Origin: Bacteroidota bacterium
GTDB taxonomy: Bacteria; Bacteroidota; Bacteroidia; Chitinophagales; JADJOU01
Length of the DNA stretch: 64,000 nucleotides
Direction of reading: 5' to 3'
Assembly (NCBI GenBank): GCA_016713645.1
Contig: JADJOU010000001.1
Coordinates: forward strand, 124,001-188,000
The translations under genes and the position numbers were made by a program. This document shows, piece after piece, positions 49,105 through 59,122 of the stretch. The notes below the pieces were generated by a model. That model was not told where the DNA came from and ran no database searches. It saw nothing but the letters and a program-made list of their open reading frames with translations. Position 1 is the stretch's first letter. Every line of letters starts with the position of its first letter.

Positions 49105-49428
49105 ATGAAAGAGATAGCTAAACTATATTATACCATTGGCGAAGCGGCAGAAATCCTTCAGACAACCACTTCTCAAATTCGATTTTGGGAAGGAGAATTT
49201 GAAAGTCTGAAAATTAGAAAGACAAAAAAAGGCGATCGCTTGTTTGTATTAGAAGATATCGAGCAACTCAAATTAATCCAGTACTTATTAAAGGAGAAAG
49301 GATATACCATTGAAGGGGCTAGAAACCAATTGAAGAGCAATCCTGAAGACGCATCCAATCACTATAAAGTCATTGAGAGCTTGCGCAGGCTCAAGCAATT
49401 TTTGGTAGAATTGAAAGCGGAATTATAA
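49105..49428 (+). CDS. MerR-family transcriptional regulator, single domain
   Basis: 107 residues with the MerR winged helix-turn-helix at residues 6-75: YYTIGEAAEILQTTTSQIRFWEGEF and RLFVLEDIEQLKLIQYLLKEKGYTIEGARNQL. The C-terminal 30 residues form the dimer helix; there is no effector domain and no Cys metal site. Target unknown. Near-identical layout is common in Bacteroidota. Confidence 0.9.
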   Translation: MKEIAKLYYTIGEAAEILQTTTSQIRFWEGEFESLKIRKTKKGDRLFVLEDIEQLKLIQYLLKEKGYTIEGARNQLKSNPEDASNHYKVIESLRRLKQFLVELKAEL

Positions 49429-49444
49429 GCATTGAACTCTTGAA

Positions 49445-51001
49445 TTATTCTTCTTTAGGGGTGCGTACAAACTTAGCCCCATTGAATTTATAGCGCTTGT
49501 TGTATATCTTAATCTTATGCCCCAATTCGATATTAGGCAAATTGAAAAAGTCGTCTTTTGCTGTATGAAACAAGCCATTGGTGGTCTTTGCCAAATCTAA
49601 GTACGTGGTATTGGTTCCATTCTCATTCCCGCATAAAATCACGCGCACAGGCACTTTCACATCGCCCAATATGGTTAAATCTCTCGGTGTCGCAAAATTG
49701 TCTGCTATAAGAACCAAAGTATCCACATCTGAAAATCTCCTTGTCGATTCAATCAGCGCTTCGATATCATTTTCTGGAATATCACCTCCCTGACCCCTTT
49801 CCATTGCCTCTATGCAAGTTTCAAAAACTCGCTCAAAACTATCTGCATTCGCAATATATATTCCTTTCGTAAAACCGACGACTTTATCTTTATTCTCCTT
49901 TTGATCTCCATCGTTGAAAAAGACCACTCGGCGCACCTTGCCATTGTCGACATTATTGCGCAACCAATATAAAAACTGCGAAGTGTACTTTGCCATACTG
50001 CCTGTTATATCGCATACAACGGTCATATTCACCCAAGATGGATTCCGCTTAAATACATTAAAAATGGTTTGGTCTTCAAAAGTATCTCGCACTACTTCGC
50101 GCTTGATATCTTCTCTGCGCGTATCTAATTTTGCCAATTCAATTCTGTCTGCCGGGTCATTGGCAAAAAATTTTTATTTGTACCTCATCTGCATCACAAT
50201 CGAAGAACATCGGAATTTCAAAATATTTCTCTGCCTCATATCCCTGCCTAATACCCAAATTCCACTGAGGTAGATTTTGATGGTCTCAATTAGTTTCTTA
50301 TCACAGGCAGAATAATCGGTATTGAGGATTTTCACTTCTTTGGGATAGCCCACATAATCCAATCTAAAATTAACAAACTTCGTCACGGAATCACTATAGC
50401 AGCATTCCGCTTTATTGGTAATCATCTGCAATAAATCATAAGAATTCTCAATGGTCTTTGGAGGCTTTCTATCATTATTCAGTGTGTCTTTCAAGATGAC
50501 TGTTTCTCCAATGACTTGCTTGCGTATCATATCAATTTCCTTCCTCATCAACATTGAATCTGGATGCGGTCTATAAGTAATGAGAAATCCGTGAAATTTT
50601 TTCTGCCCTTGCTCTCTATTGCTGCAATCTATATGTTCAACCAGGGTCCAATTCACCGTCTCTTCAAAGGCTTTTGGAAACATGGCTGCCAATTCTTGTA
50701 ATCGGTTTCTATTTAAATCATGTTGATTAAATCCCTCCACACTGGCATATCGCGTGTAGAAGAGCGAAACACCATAAATGACTTTATCTTCTAAAATTCT
50801 AGCATCATCTGGATTGAGTATGGTAAAAGCGGCAAAATCTGTTCGCAATGCCAATTGATATTCCTCGAGTTTATTTACATTGAATTTAGTCACAGGCAAA
50901 GCTTGCTGACTCAAAATCTCTTCCGCAGAGATATTTTGAGCGAAGCTTTGATTCCTTTGCAAAATCAAGAAGATAAAAAATAGGACTTTTTTCAAGAGCA
51001 A
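49445..51001 (-). CDS. Exported protein with a C-terminal VWA-like domain (two frameshifts)
   Basis: About 518 residues once two indels are fixed. N-terminal signal peptide (MLLKKVLFFIFLILQRNQSFAQ without the last part being cleaved for sure), an unknown domain of about 200 residues (HDLNRNRLQELAAMFPKAF, YDLLQMITNKAECCYSD), then after a break at about 50238-50243 the sequence YEAEKYFEIPMFFDCDADE, and after another at 50165-50170 ANDPADRIELAKLDTR. The end is a von Willebrand A-like fold with MIDAS-type CDITGSM and a following NDGDQKE and LVLIADN. Two separate genes were possible, but the reading across both breaks is continuous. Function unknown. Confidence 0.75.
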
Positions 51002-51053
51002 TCAGGATTTTGATACTAAAAATACTTCATTTTATTTGATATGACAAATATAC

Positions 51054-52081
51054 TTACAATATTCTCTTTTCCACCACATCATAATACTTACCAAAGAGCG
51101 ATGCGCGAACAGCATCTTCGTTCAAAAAGTCATTTGGGAAACCAAGCACAATTTCACTGGCTTTGTTCAAACGCTCCATATGCGCTGGACTCAAGTGGAC
51201 ATCCAAGCATTGAATGTTCTCTTGCACTTGCGCCTCGCTGGTTGCACCCACGATTGGAATGCATTTAAAATCGCGGTGATTCATCATCCACTGCAATGCT
51301 ACAGAAGAAGACTCACAGCCAATTTCTTCAGCTATTGCCATTACTTCTTTGGTGATGCCCATTGCTCGATCATTGAGTCGATTACTCCCCTCTTTTAATC
51401 TTCCGGGATTGCCTTTTAAATACTTGCCCGTAAGCGCGCCACCTGCCAATGGAGCCCAAGGAACCACTGTCATGCCGTAGGATTTAGCCATCGGCAATAA
51501 GTCACGCCTGGCGTTCGCTGTAAAGGGAATACTCAATTTGCAGTGCGACAAATTGATTCCATCCCCAACATCTCCGCATAGGTATTACCTCGCGAAACAA
51601 TCCAAGCAGGCGTATCAGAAATTCCGATATAATTGACCTTTCCTTGGCGGATCAAATCCTCCATAGCGCGCATAATTTCATCGATGGGCGAGAGATTATC
51701 CCAAATATGCAAATAGAATAAGTCGATATACTCTGTATTCAATCGCTTGAGGCTGCCTTCAATCGAGCGCATCATATTCTTTCTATTCGTGCCGCTGCCG
51801 TTGACATTACTGGTATCAGCATCCTTTAGCGCATATTTTGTGGCGATGACGAAATGGTCTCTATCTTCTTTGATAAATTCGCCAATATACTTTTCGCTGG
51901 TTCCGTCGGTATAGCGATTGGCAGTATCGATAAAATTACCACCAGCGTTTGCAAAGGCTTCAAATATCTTTTTAGAGGAATCAAATTCGTTGCCCCAACC
52001 CCATTCTGTTCCAAATCCCATGGTGCCCAAACACAATTCCGACACTTTTAACCCGCTTTTTCCAAGTAATTTATATTGCAT
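51054..52081 (-). CDS. Aldo/keto reductase (two frameshifts)
   Basis: About 340 residues. ATG at 52081 (MQYKLLGKSGLKVSELCLGTMGFGTEWGWG). Catalytic residues of the family are visible: Asp in FIDTANRYTDG, the Tyr of ANRYTDG, the Lys in FVIATKY and His in LFYLHIWD. Extra bases at the C4 run 51563-51566 and the A3 run 51522-51524 split the frame near NQFVALQIEYSL. The second half has PMAKSYGMTVVPWAPLAGGALTGKY and CIPIVGATSEAQVQENI. NADPH-dependent carbonyl reduction; substrate unknown. Confidence 0.9.
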
Positions 52082-52158
52082 CATGATATTTAAGATAATT
52101 TTGCACAAAACTACCACAGCAAAAGGGAAATTGCATTCTTTTTTTTGCAAGCAAAACA

Positions 52159-52983
52159 ATGAGTCTACACCTCAATATTGGCGGCGTTCCTGAACATTTC
52201 AATCTTCCATGGAGATTGGCCATCGACGATGGAATATTCTCTATTAAAAATATTGAACTCTATTGGAAAGACTATAAGGGCGGCACAGGAGATATGTGCA
52301 AAGCCTTGCGCAATGGACAATTAGACATTGCCATCTTGCTCACCGAAGGCATGGTCAAAGATATTGAAATGGGCAATCCATCGACCATCGTGCAGTTTTA
52401 TGTCAATAGTCCGCTGATATGGGGCATCCACTCCGACATTCACTCAGAAATGGATTCTCTATCGGGAAATTATCCCAGACAATTTGCTATAAGCCGCTTG
52501 GGTTCTGGCTCACACTTGATGGCCTATTTATTGGCAGAACAAGAGGATTGGGCAATCAGTGATGACCAATTCAAAATTGTCGATAATTTCACAGGCGCTT
52601 TAAAGGCAATGCAGCACAATCCCCACATGCTTTTCCTCTGGGAGAAGTATATGACCAAACCCTATGTCGATGCAGGTCAGATCAAACGCATTGGAGAGAT
52701 CAATACCCCGTGGAAGAGCTTCTGCATTGCGGTGCGCAACGATGTTTTAGAAAAGCATCCAAGTGAAATTGCCCAAATACTTGAAATCATCAGCACCTAT
52801 TGCTATAAATTCAAGGAGAATTCGTCTCAGAGCATTTATGCAATTGCCAATAATTTTGATTTGAGTTTGCGAGATGTAAAGGAATGGTTTAGTCTGACGG
52901 ATTGGAATTACGACCCCCATTATGCAGTGCACGATGAAATTGAGAAAGTGAAAGGGCATTTGAAGCGGTTGAAGTTGATTTGA
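52159..52983 (+). CDS. Substrate-binding-like protein without signal peptide (NMT1/THI5-like)
   Basis: 274 residues with a type II periplasmic-binding-protein fold: GGVPEHFNLPWRLAIDDGIF, then YKGGTGDMCKALRNGQLDIAILLTEGMV, and a second lobe ISRLGSGSHLMAYLLAEQE. This pattern resembles the NMT1/THI5 and ABC-SBP families, but there is no signal peptide or lipobox, so the protein is likely cytoplasmic, as also seen for MqnA- or Thi5-like enzymes. No pathway neighbour helps. Substrate not assignable. Confidence 0.7.
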   Translation: MSLHLNIGGVPEHFNLPWRLAIDDGIFSIKNIELYWKDYKGGTGDMCKALRNGQLDIAILLTEGMVKDIEMGNPSTIVQFYVNSPLIWGIHSDIHSEMDSLSGNYPRQFAISRLGSGSHLMAYLLAEQEDWAISDDQFKIVDNFTGALKAMQHNPHMLFLWEKYMTKPYVDAGQIKRIGEINTPWKSFCIAVRNDVLEKHPSEIAQILEIISTYCYKFKENSSQSIYAIANNFDLSLRDVKEWFSLTDWNYDPHYAVHDEIEKVKGHLKRLKLI

Positions 52984-53092
52984 TTTTATAATCAAGAGAA
53001 AATTATGTTTAAAAAATTCTCGATTCTCATTCACAAATGAATTTAAAAACCGTAGTTTTGCGCAAATTTTAAACAAATAAATCAATCGAAAT

Positions 53093-54028
53093 ATGAAAGT
53101 AACTGTCGTTGGTGCTGGTGCAGTAGGTGCAACCTGTGCAGATAATATCGCTCGAAAAGAACTATGCCAAGAGCTCGTGCTATTGGATATCAAAGAAGGC
53201 TTTGCAGAAGGCAAGGCATTGGACATCACACAGACTACTTCCCTATTGGGTTTTGATACAAAGGTCGTAGGAAGCACGAATGATTATTCTAAGACGGCGA
53301 ATAGCGACGTAGTGGTGATTACATCGGGAATTCCTAGAAAACCAGGTATGACGAGAGAGGAATTGATTGGAATCAATGCCGGCATCGTAAAAGGCGTAGC
53401 TGAGAACATCTTGAAATACTCTCCGAATACCATCATCATCGTCATCTCGAATCCAATGGATACCATGACTTATTTGGCATTGAAATCAACTGGATTGCCG
53501 AAAAACAGAATTATTGGTATGGGCGGTATCTTAGACAGTGCGCGTTTCAAGACCTATTTGTCCTTGGCGATGAATTGCTCACAAAACGATCTTCAAGCGA
53601 CAGTAATTGGCGGACATGGCGATACGACGATGATTCCATTGACAAGACATGCACAATATCAAAGTTTACCAGTATCAAAATTCTTAGGTGCTGAGGCATT
53701 GGCAAAAGTATCTGCAGATACGATGGTCGGTGGAGCGACATTGACAGGATTATTGGGCACTTCGGCTTGGTATGCTCCAGGAGCTGCAGGCGCGATGTTG
53801 GTCGAGAGTATTTTGAGAGATGAGAAAAAAGTAATGCCATGTTGTGTTGCCCTTGAAGGGGAATATGGCCAAAGCGATATTTGCTTGGGTGTGCCAGTTG
53901 TCAGTGGAAAGAATCACTGGGAAAAGATCATCGATATGGAATTGAATGCAGCAGAGCAGGCAGCTTTCAACAAATCAGCTGATGCGGTTAGAAATATGAA
54001 CAGCGTATTGGCGACATTGAGTTTGTAG
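53093..54028 (+). CDS. mdh: Malate dehydrogenase (LDH-like)
   Basis: 311 residues, oxidises malate to oxaloacetate with NAD in the TCA cycle. NAD site GAGAVGATCADNIA at residues 7-20, substrate loop SGIPRKPGMTREEL with both Arg, ISNPMD, and the catalytic His in VIGGHGDTTMIP. The Arg pair fits malate and not lactate. A -7 element TAGTTTTG at 53053-53060 lies 32 bases upstream. Intact. Confidence 0.96.
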   Translation: MKVTVVGAGAVGATCADNIARKELCQELVLLDIKEGFAEGKALDITQTTSLLGFDTKVVGSTNDYSKTANSDVVVITSGIPRKPGMTREELIGINAGIVKGVAENILKYSPNTIIIVISNPMDTMTYLALKSTGLPKNRIIGMGGILDSARFKTYLSLAMNCSQNDLQATVIGGHGDTTMIPLTRHAQYQSLPVSKFLGAEALAKVSADTMVGGATLTGLLGTSAWYAPGAAGAMLVESILRDEKKVMPCCVALEGEYGQSDICLGVPVVSGKNHWEKIIDMELNAAEQAAFNKSADAVRNMNSVLATLSL

Positions 54029-54050
54029 TCATAACATGTAGAAATATTCA

Positions 54051-54082
54051 AAAGCCATTGATGAAAGTCAATGGCTTTTTTT
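54051..54082 (+). terminator. Intrinsic terminator of mdh
   Basis: Perfect 11-bp stem AAAGCCATTGA (54051-54061) with TCAATGGCTTT (54068-54078), six-base loop, followed by a T run. Stop of mdh is 23 bases upstream. Confidence 0.85.
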
Positions 54083-54129
54083 GTGTGGGGAGGAGAACAA
54101 AAAAAAAGCGGTGTCTGAGATTGATTGCC

Positions 54130-54502
54130 CTATCTGAATTGGATTGCAGAGATAAACTGCACAGCTTTAGAACATCTATTCAAATACAAAAATAAGCCCA
54201 CAAATACCATTAAAACAGCCAGAGACGTCAATCCGTAGAGAAAAAAATATTAAGTGCTGGCATGATATCGATCATGGTAAGCACACAACTCAAAATCCCA
54301 AAATGACCCTATTCCCATGAATAGAAAGCCAATCCGCTGTCTTTTCTCGTTTCTAAGCTTTTTATAAGCAGCAAGATATGCCTCATGGAATATCTGAATC
54401 ATATCCCAAAGCAGATAATCGCCCCTCAGCCTCTTGTAAATTTAGTTTATCAATCAGCCATTGATTTGTAAGTGCAGTGTCTATTTCAATTGACTTCATC
54501 AT
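54130..54502 (-). CDS. Small membrane protein, unknown (three or more frameshifts)
   Basis: No frame longer than about 40 codons is intact, but pieces in different phases join: MKSIEIDTALTNQWLIDKLNL and EGRLSALGYD, then IFHEAYLAAYKKLRNEKRQRIGFLFMGIGSF, then ILSCVLTMIDIMPALNIF and YGLTSLAVLMVFVGLFLYL. The conceptual product has about 120 residues, a soluble helical N terminus and two membrane helices. Not recognised as a family. Whether it is a real gene with read errors or a decayed one cannot be decided. Confidence 0.45.
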
Positions 54503-54803
54503 AATATAGGTGATTTTGTTCAAAATAGTTAATTCAAATATACATATAGTTTCTTAAGTGATAAATAATAATCATTGAACTGCAAGAAATATTGCATTAG
54601 TAATTTCTCAAATATTTAGAATGGTCGGAGGAGACACCAACCGTTGAAGAGATTCAGCACAACTTCCGCTTATGTTGCGCACATAGTCTCCCAAAAAAGC
54701 ATTTTATAACATGACGCAATCGATTCCACCAATTGGGCTTATGAAGCTTTCCTAAAAATGCTGCCATCAATTTCAAACCATTGCACGTACAATAAAATCA
54801 TAA
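54503..54803. other. Gene-free stretch before the toxin-antitoxin pair
   Basis: About 300 bases without a convincing gene. A short minus-strand frame (about 54658-54770) reads MAAFLGKLHKPNWWNRLRHV and on, about 40 residues with many basic residues, but it matches nothing I know. No repeat or hairpin of note. Confidence 0.4.
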
Positions 54804-54836
54804 TTAACACGTGTTAATGAAAAAATTGTATATTTG
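54804..54836 (+). promoter_or_regulatory. Palindromic operator and -7 element of the toxin-antitoxin operon
   Basis: TTAACACGTGTTAA (54804-54817) is a perfect 14-base palindrome. It ends 11 bases before TATATTTG (54829-54836), a Bacteroidota -7 match, and so covers where the -33 element should be. The antitoxin ATG is 17 bases further. Overlap of an operator with the promoter is the usual autoregulation layout of such operons; binding by this antitoxin is inference. Confidence 0.6.
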
Positions 54837-54853
54837 TATTCAAATTGTTAACC

Positions 54854-55105
54854 ATGAACACGAAATTAACTTTGACTATTGAAGATTCTGTCATTGAAAA
54901 AGCGAAAAATTATGCTCGCAAAAGAGAGAGAAGTCTATCTAATTTAATTGAAAACTATCTAAGACTGCTAACTTCAGAGGAAGAAAATATAAAAAATGAA
55001 ACAAGCCCCATTGTTAAAAATCTCAGGGGGGCATTCAAAATGCCGCATGATTTTGATTATAAAAAGGAATTATCTAATCGCCTTTCTGAAAAATATTTAC
55101 AATGA
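54854..55105 (+). CDS. Antitoxin, DUF6364/VapB-like
   Basis: 83 residues from ATG 54854. The N-terminal part MNTKLTLTIEDSVIEKAKNYARKRERSLSNLIENYL is a ribbon-helix-helix-type DNA-binding segment; the later part is extended and acidic/basic (FKMPHDFDYKKEL), as in toxin-wrapping antitoxin tails. The stop overlaps the toxin ATG by four bases, so the pair is translationally coupled. Binds and inhibits the PIN toxin and likely represses the operon. Confidence 0.85.
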   Translation: MNTKLTLTIEDSVIEKAKNYARKRERSLSNLIENYLRLLTSEEENIKNETSPIVKNLRGAFKMPHDFDYKKELSNRLSEKYLQ

Positions 55106-55516
55106 AAAAAGTATTTATAGATACGGATGTAATTCTTGATTTTTTGTTTGATAGGACCCCATTTTCCGAACAGTCCTCTCGGCTACTTTCTTTATGTGAA
55201 AAGGGAGAAATACATGGGTATGTAACTTCGATAACACTGAGTAATGTTTATTATTTACTAAGGAAAACAGCTAGCCAACGAAAAAGTAATTGATAGCATA
55301 AAATTGCTTTTGAAAATTATAGATGTAAAAACAACGGATAAAAAAACGATTATAGAGGCCTTGAATTCAGGGTTCAAAGATTTTGAAGATGCCTTACAAA
55401 ATTTTTCAGCCCAAAACGATGAAAAAATTAGAGTAATCATCACAAGAAATATTAGAGACTATAAGTTGAGTGACTTATCAATAATGACACCAGAAGCTTT
55501 CCTTAAAGTAAATTAG
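55102..55516 (+). CDS. PIN-domain toxin, VapC-like (one frameshift)
   Basis: About 138 residues after removing one extra base near 55275-55280 (CCAACG). Acidic residues of the PIN nuclease site are visible: FIDTDVILDFL at the start, DFEDALQ near the middle, and ITRNIRDYK close to the end. PIN toxins of this type cut RNA, often initiator tRNA or rRNA. The frame break falls between LLRKTAS and VIDSIKLLLK. It may be a read error, or the toxin may be inactive. Confidence 0.85.
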
Positions 55517-55528
55517 CCTAGCGCGTAA

Positions 55529-56779
55529 TTACTCCCCCATAGCCATCCCTTCCAATCTTGATTGAAGCGGTTGGATGATATGGGCAAATTCAGCCAGATA
55601 TTTTCGATCGAGGGCTTTATTGATAGTCACATTTTGTTTGAGTGCATCCACTTGAACGCCATTTTTCCAGAAGCGATAGCATACATGGGGGCCGCTGGCT
55701 AAGCCTGTTGCGCCGACATATCCAATCACTTGCCCTTGGCTGACTCGCGCACCTGGCCTCATTCCCTTGCCAATTCTGCTCATATGCAAATATTGGGTGG
55801 TGTAGGTGGCATTGTGCTTAATTTTGACGAAATTCCCATTGAATACTTTGAATCGCGCTTCTTGAACAACGCCATCTGCTGTTGCCATAATTGGGGTTCC
55901 CTTCGGTGCTGCGAAATCCGTTCCCAAGTGAGCTTTCCAGACCTTTTGAACTGGATGAAAACGCTGTCTTGTAAACCGAGAAGAGATGCGATCGAATTTC
56001 AATGGCGCTTTTAGAAACATATTCTTCAATTCCTTGCCATCTGGCTTGTAATATGCATTTGTCTTGGGGAAATAATAGGCGTAATTGTCTGCCCTTTATG
56101 TCTAAAATAAACGGCTAATACAGAATCAATCCCAATGCTCTTTCCATCGACATAGCGCTCTTTAAAAATGATTTTAAATTCATCGTCTTTTTGAATTTTA
56201 TAGAAATCGATTGACCACTTAAAGATATCCGCCATCTTCACAGCCATTTCATCGTGCACATTATATTTATTGAGGGTTTCAAAAAGAGATCCCTCTATCT
56301 TTGCTGCAATGCTTCTCTCCATGACTTTTTGCGGTCTCACTTTGAGTTGAAACTTAAATGAATCCCTTCCATAAAATTCAAAGACCCCGTACTCCATCAA
56401 GTTTTTCTCGTAAATAAAATAGCGCGGGATAAAGGAATCCGTCTTGCTCTCACTCAGAAAAACATATTCGTTGCCTTTGATGATTTTCTTTAAATTCAAG
56501 CTTTCATCCGCTGCTTCGATCATGCGGTGAATGGTATTGCCGCTGAATCCGTATTTAGCCATGATGCTTCCAAATACATCATCATTGCCCACTTTTGATA
56601 TTTCCGTCTTGTAATCCCTGATATTAAATCCGTACTTGAGGATGGGCAATGGTTTCTTGGTTACCATCTTGGAGATGATGCGCACATCTGAATTTCTATA
56701 AATATTTTGAACACTGCAAAACTAGCCCAAGTTATGAGCATTGCCGCGATGATCCATTTATATTTAGCCAAAAATTCAT
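55529..56779 (-). CDS. M23 family peptidoglycan endopeptidase, membrane-anchored (frameshifts)
   Basis: A murein peptidase-like protein with an N-terminal membrane anchor (WIIAAMLITWASFAVFKI), a helical/OapA-like region (FSGNTIHRMIEAADESLNLKKI) and a C-terminal LytM domain (HLGTDFAAPKGTPIMATADG, YLHMSRIGKGM). Breaks at about 56695-56700 and 56089-56095; the latter joins RHKG to DNYAYYFPKTNAYYKPDG. The usual final HxH reads HVCYRFWKNG, with Cys at the second His. The start is uncertain: ATG at 56779 is the best candidate. Follows ribH. Confidence 0.85.
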
Positions 56780-56824
56780 GCTGAAAATATTTATTTTGCG
56801 CAATCCAAATAAGTGAAGTCTCCC

Positions 56825-57321
56825 TTATTTTTTTAAAGAAATTGGCTTAGCATTGAGTGCACTTAAAATTGCCAATGCCGCTTCTTTCCTTTGTTTCCCA
56901 ATGCGCCGCCACTCCTATCCTCTGCTTGTTGTAAAGTATTGGTGGTGAGCAATCCAAATGTAATGGGAATGTTGTACTCCAATGTCAATTGAGCAATAGA
57001 ATTTGCCACTGCTTGATTGATATATTTATCGTGGTCTGTATCGCCTTTAATTACGCATCCCAAAGCGATGATTCCATCGTATTCGTGATTCTCTATCATT
57101 CTCCCCAATCCATAGATCAATTCAAACGCACCCGGCATATTCAAGACTTCAATATTCTTTTCTTTGACGCCATACTGAGTCAATACTTGAATGGAAGCAT
57201 CTAATAATTTATGGGTAATTTCACTGTAATAATCGCTGACGACTATGCCAATCGTATAGCCTTCATTATTTTCTGATTGATAATAGGCATTCTGAGAAGT
57301 ATTGCTGATACTGCTTGACAA
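56825..57321 (-). CDS. ribH: 6,7-dimethyl-8-ribityllumazine synthase (one frameshift)
   Basis: Forms lumazine from the pyrimidine and dihydroxybutanone phosphate in riboflavin synthesis. 165 residues: IGIVVSDYYSEITHKLLDASI, VLNMPGAFELIYGLGRM and GCVIKGDTDHDKYI with the catalytic His region. A missing base in the T3 run 56885-56887 breaks the end; corrected it reads GKEAALAILSALNAKPISLKK and stops at 56825. Other riboflavin genes are not adjacent. Confidence 0.94.
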
Positions 57322-57354
57322 AGGGTAAAAATTTTGATCGCGGTGAAATTAAAA

Positions 57355-58038
57355 TTAAATCTCTCCGCCTACTTTTAGGATGAATTTATCTATTTCTCTC
57401 CCCTCTTCGCTGGTTGGATATTCCTTTTCAATTTCATATACATTTCCAAAGCAGATTCTTTGTCTTTATTCGCTTCATAAGCCATTCCTGCTTTGAATAT
57501 GAACATCGGTGCGAGGACCTCATTTTTAGTGCCGTTAGCTGCTTTTTTTATAATTGCTGCAAGCCTTGCTCATATCGCCTTTTTCTGCATAAGCATCCCC
57601 TAAAGCACAATATGCCTGTGATTGAACCATATCTTCTGAAGTAGAGAAACGCTCTAAATATTCAATAGCCTTGTCGAATTTACCCAATTGTAAGTAGCAA
57701 ATTCCAGCTTGATAGGTTGCGATGCCCTTTGCATTGGTAAACATATAATCCATGCCACCATCTGCAATTTTCAAAAATCCTTTTTCTTTTCCTGCACCAT
57801 TCAACGCCAAATCAAAGGAGTCTTTATCAAATGCGAATTGCGCCATAAACAAATCTTTTTGAGCTTTAGCCTCTCTTTCTGGGAGGAAAGTCGTATTCAT
57901 ATAGACGATAGCCAATATGAGCACAGCCAAACCGCCGACTCCATAAATCAATACGTTCTTATTCTTTTCTAAAAAGCTCTCTGCTTTTCCAATTGTCTCA
58001 AGCAATATTTGCTCTTCATTATTCTGTTGCTTTGCCAT
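57355..58038 (-). CDS. Tetratricopeptide-repeat membrane protein (two frameshifts)
   Basis: About 228 residues. N-terminal membrane helix VLIYGVGGLAVLILAIVYM (about 30-48) as in YfgM/BamD-related TPR proteins, then TPR units: YQAGICYLQLGKFDKAIEYLERF, AYCALGDAYAEKGDMSKACSNYKKA and FKAGMAYEANKDKESALEMYMKLKKEYP. Extra base in the T7 run 57543-57549 and a missing one at 57425-57428; the corrected end is FILKVGGEI. Probably faces the periplasm, helping envelope protein assembly (inference from fold). Confidence 0.85.
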
Positions 58039-58080
58039 TATAGTTTTTATTTATTTTAATTACTTTATTTTAAAATTTGT

Positions 58081-59100
58081 TTAGTCCACTAAGAAAGGAT
58101 AATCTTGTTGAACATAGATATCTTTATACAATTCATCATTATCTGGCAATGGAGAATTCTCTGCAAATTCAACACAATCATCTACTTCTTTCTTCACTTT
58201 TTCATTGATTGCGTCAATTTGCGCTTCAGTAGCGAATTTATTGGATTTAATCTTTGCCAAAGTCGTTTCAATTGGGTCAATATTCAGGTATTGATTCAAT
58301 TCTTCTTTGGTTCTGTATTTCTGCGGATCACTCATTGAGTGGCCTTTGTAGCGATACGTTTCAATTTCCAAGAAAGTTGGTCCGTCCCCTCTTCTAGCGC
58401 GCTCACATCCCTCAGCAATCGCATGGTGCACTGCTTCTGGATCCATTCCGTCCACTGAAAAACTAGGCATATCATAGGCTTTACCCAATTGAGCGATATC
58501 GACGACATTAGAAGTTCGCTTCACTGAAGTACCCATGGCATATCCATTGTTTTCACAAATGAAGATTACAGGCAATTTCCAAAGCATTGCTAGGTTAAAG
58601 GTCTCATGTAAGATTCCTTGTCTTGCGGCTCCATCACCAAACATAGAGATTGTCACACGGTCTGTATTATTGTATTTATCTGCAAAAGCAATTCCACCGC
58701 CCAAGCCGATTTGTCCGCCGACGATACCATGACCGCCGAAGAATCGATGTTCTTTAGAGAAATAGTGCATTGATCCGCCCTTTCCCTTAGTAGAACCAGT
58801 TGCTTTGCCGTATAATTCAGCCATAGCAGCATTCGCAGAAATGCCTTTGGCAATAGCTAAAGCATGGTCTTTATAGCCAGTGATGATATTGTCGTCTTTT
58901 CTTATTGCACTCATGATTCCCGCTGCTACGGCTTCTTGACCGATGTAGAGATGACAAAAACCCCTGATTTTTTGCAAGCCATACAGCATACCAGCGCGCT
59001 CTTCAAACCTTCTGAGGAGCAACATCAATTCATACCAGTATAAATAGGTTTCTTTATTTATTATTGTGGATTCTTTAGCATTTGCTTTTGACTTTGCCAT
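58081..59100 (-). CDS. pdhA: Pyruvate dehydrogenase E1 component, alpha subunit
   Basis: 339 residues. Thiamine-diphosphate motif begins GDGAARQGILHE and ends ENNGYAMGT; MHYFSKEHRFFGGHGIVGGQIGLGGGIAF and the phospholoop-like YRYKGHSMSDPQKYRTKEE are also present. Together with E1 beta, E2 and E3 (elsewhere) it makes acetyl-CoA. Alternative branched-chain or acetoin E1 is less likely from the sequence. Intact. Confidence 0.94.
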   Translation of the reverse strand: MAKSKANAKESTIINKETYLYWYELMLLLRRFEERAGMLYGLQKIRGFCHLYIGQEAVAAGIMSAIRKDDNIITGYKDHALAIAKGISANAAMAELYGKATGSTKGKGGSMHYFSKEHRFFGGHGIVGGQIGLGGGIAFADKYNNTDRVTISMFGDGAARQGILHETFNLAMLWKLPVIFICENNGYAMGTSVKRTSNVVDIAQLGKAYDMPSFSVDGMDPEAVHHAIAEGCERARRGDGPTFLEIETYRYKGHSMSDPQKYRTKEELNQYLNIDPIETTLAKIKSNKFATEAQIDAINEKVKKEVDDCVEFAENSPLPDNDELYKDIYVQQDYPFLVD

Positions 59101-59122
59101 TCGCTTGATTTAATAAGAAACG

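Noticed and set aside
54658..54770. Short basic peptide frame (starts MAAFLGKLHKP) upstream of the toxin-antitoxin pair
   Set aside because: No homology recognised and no ribosome-binding or promoter context; noted only as a possible remnant.
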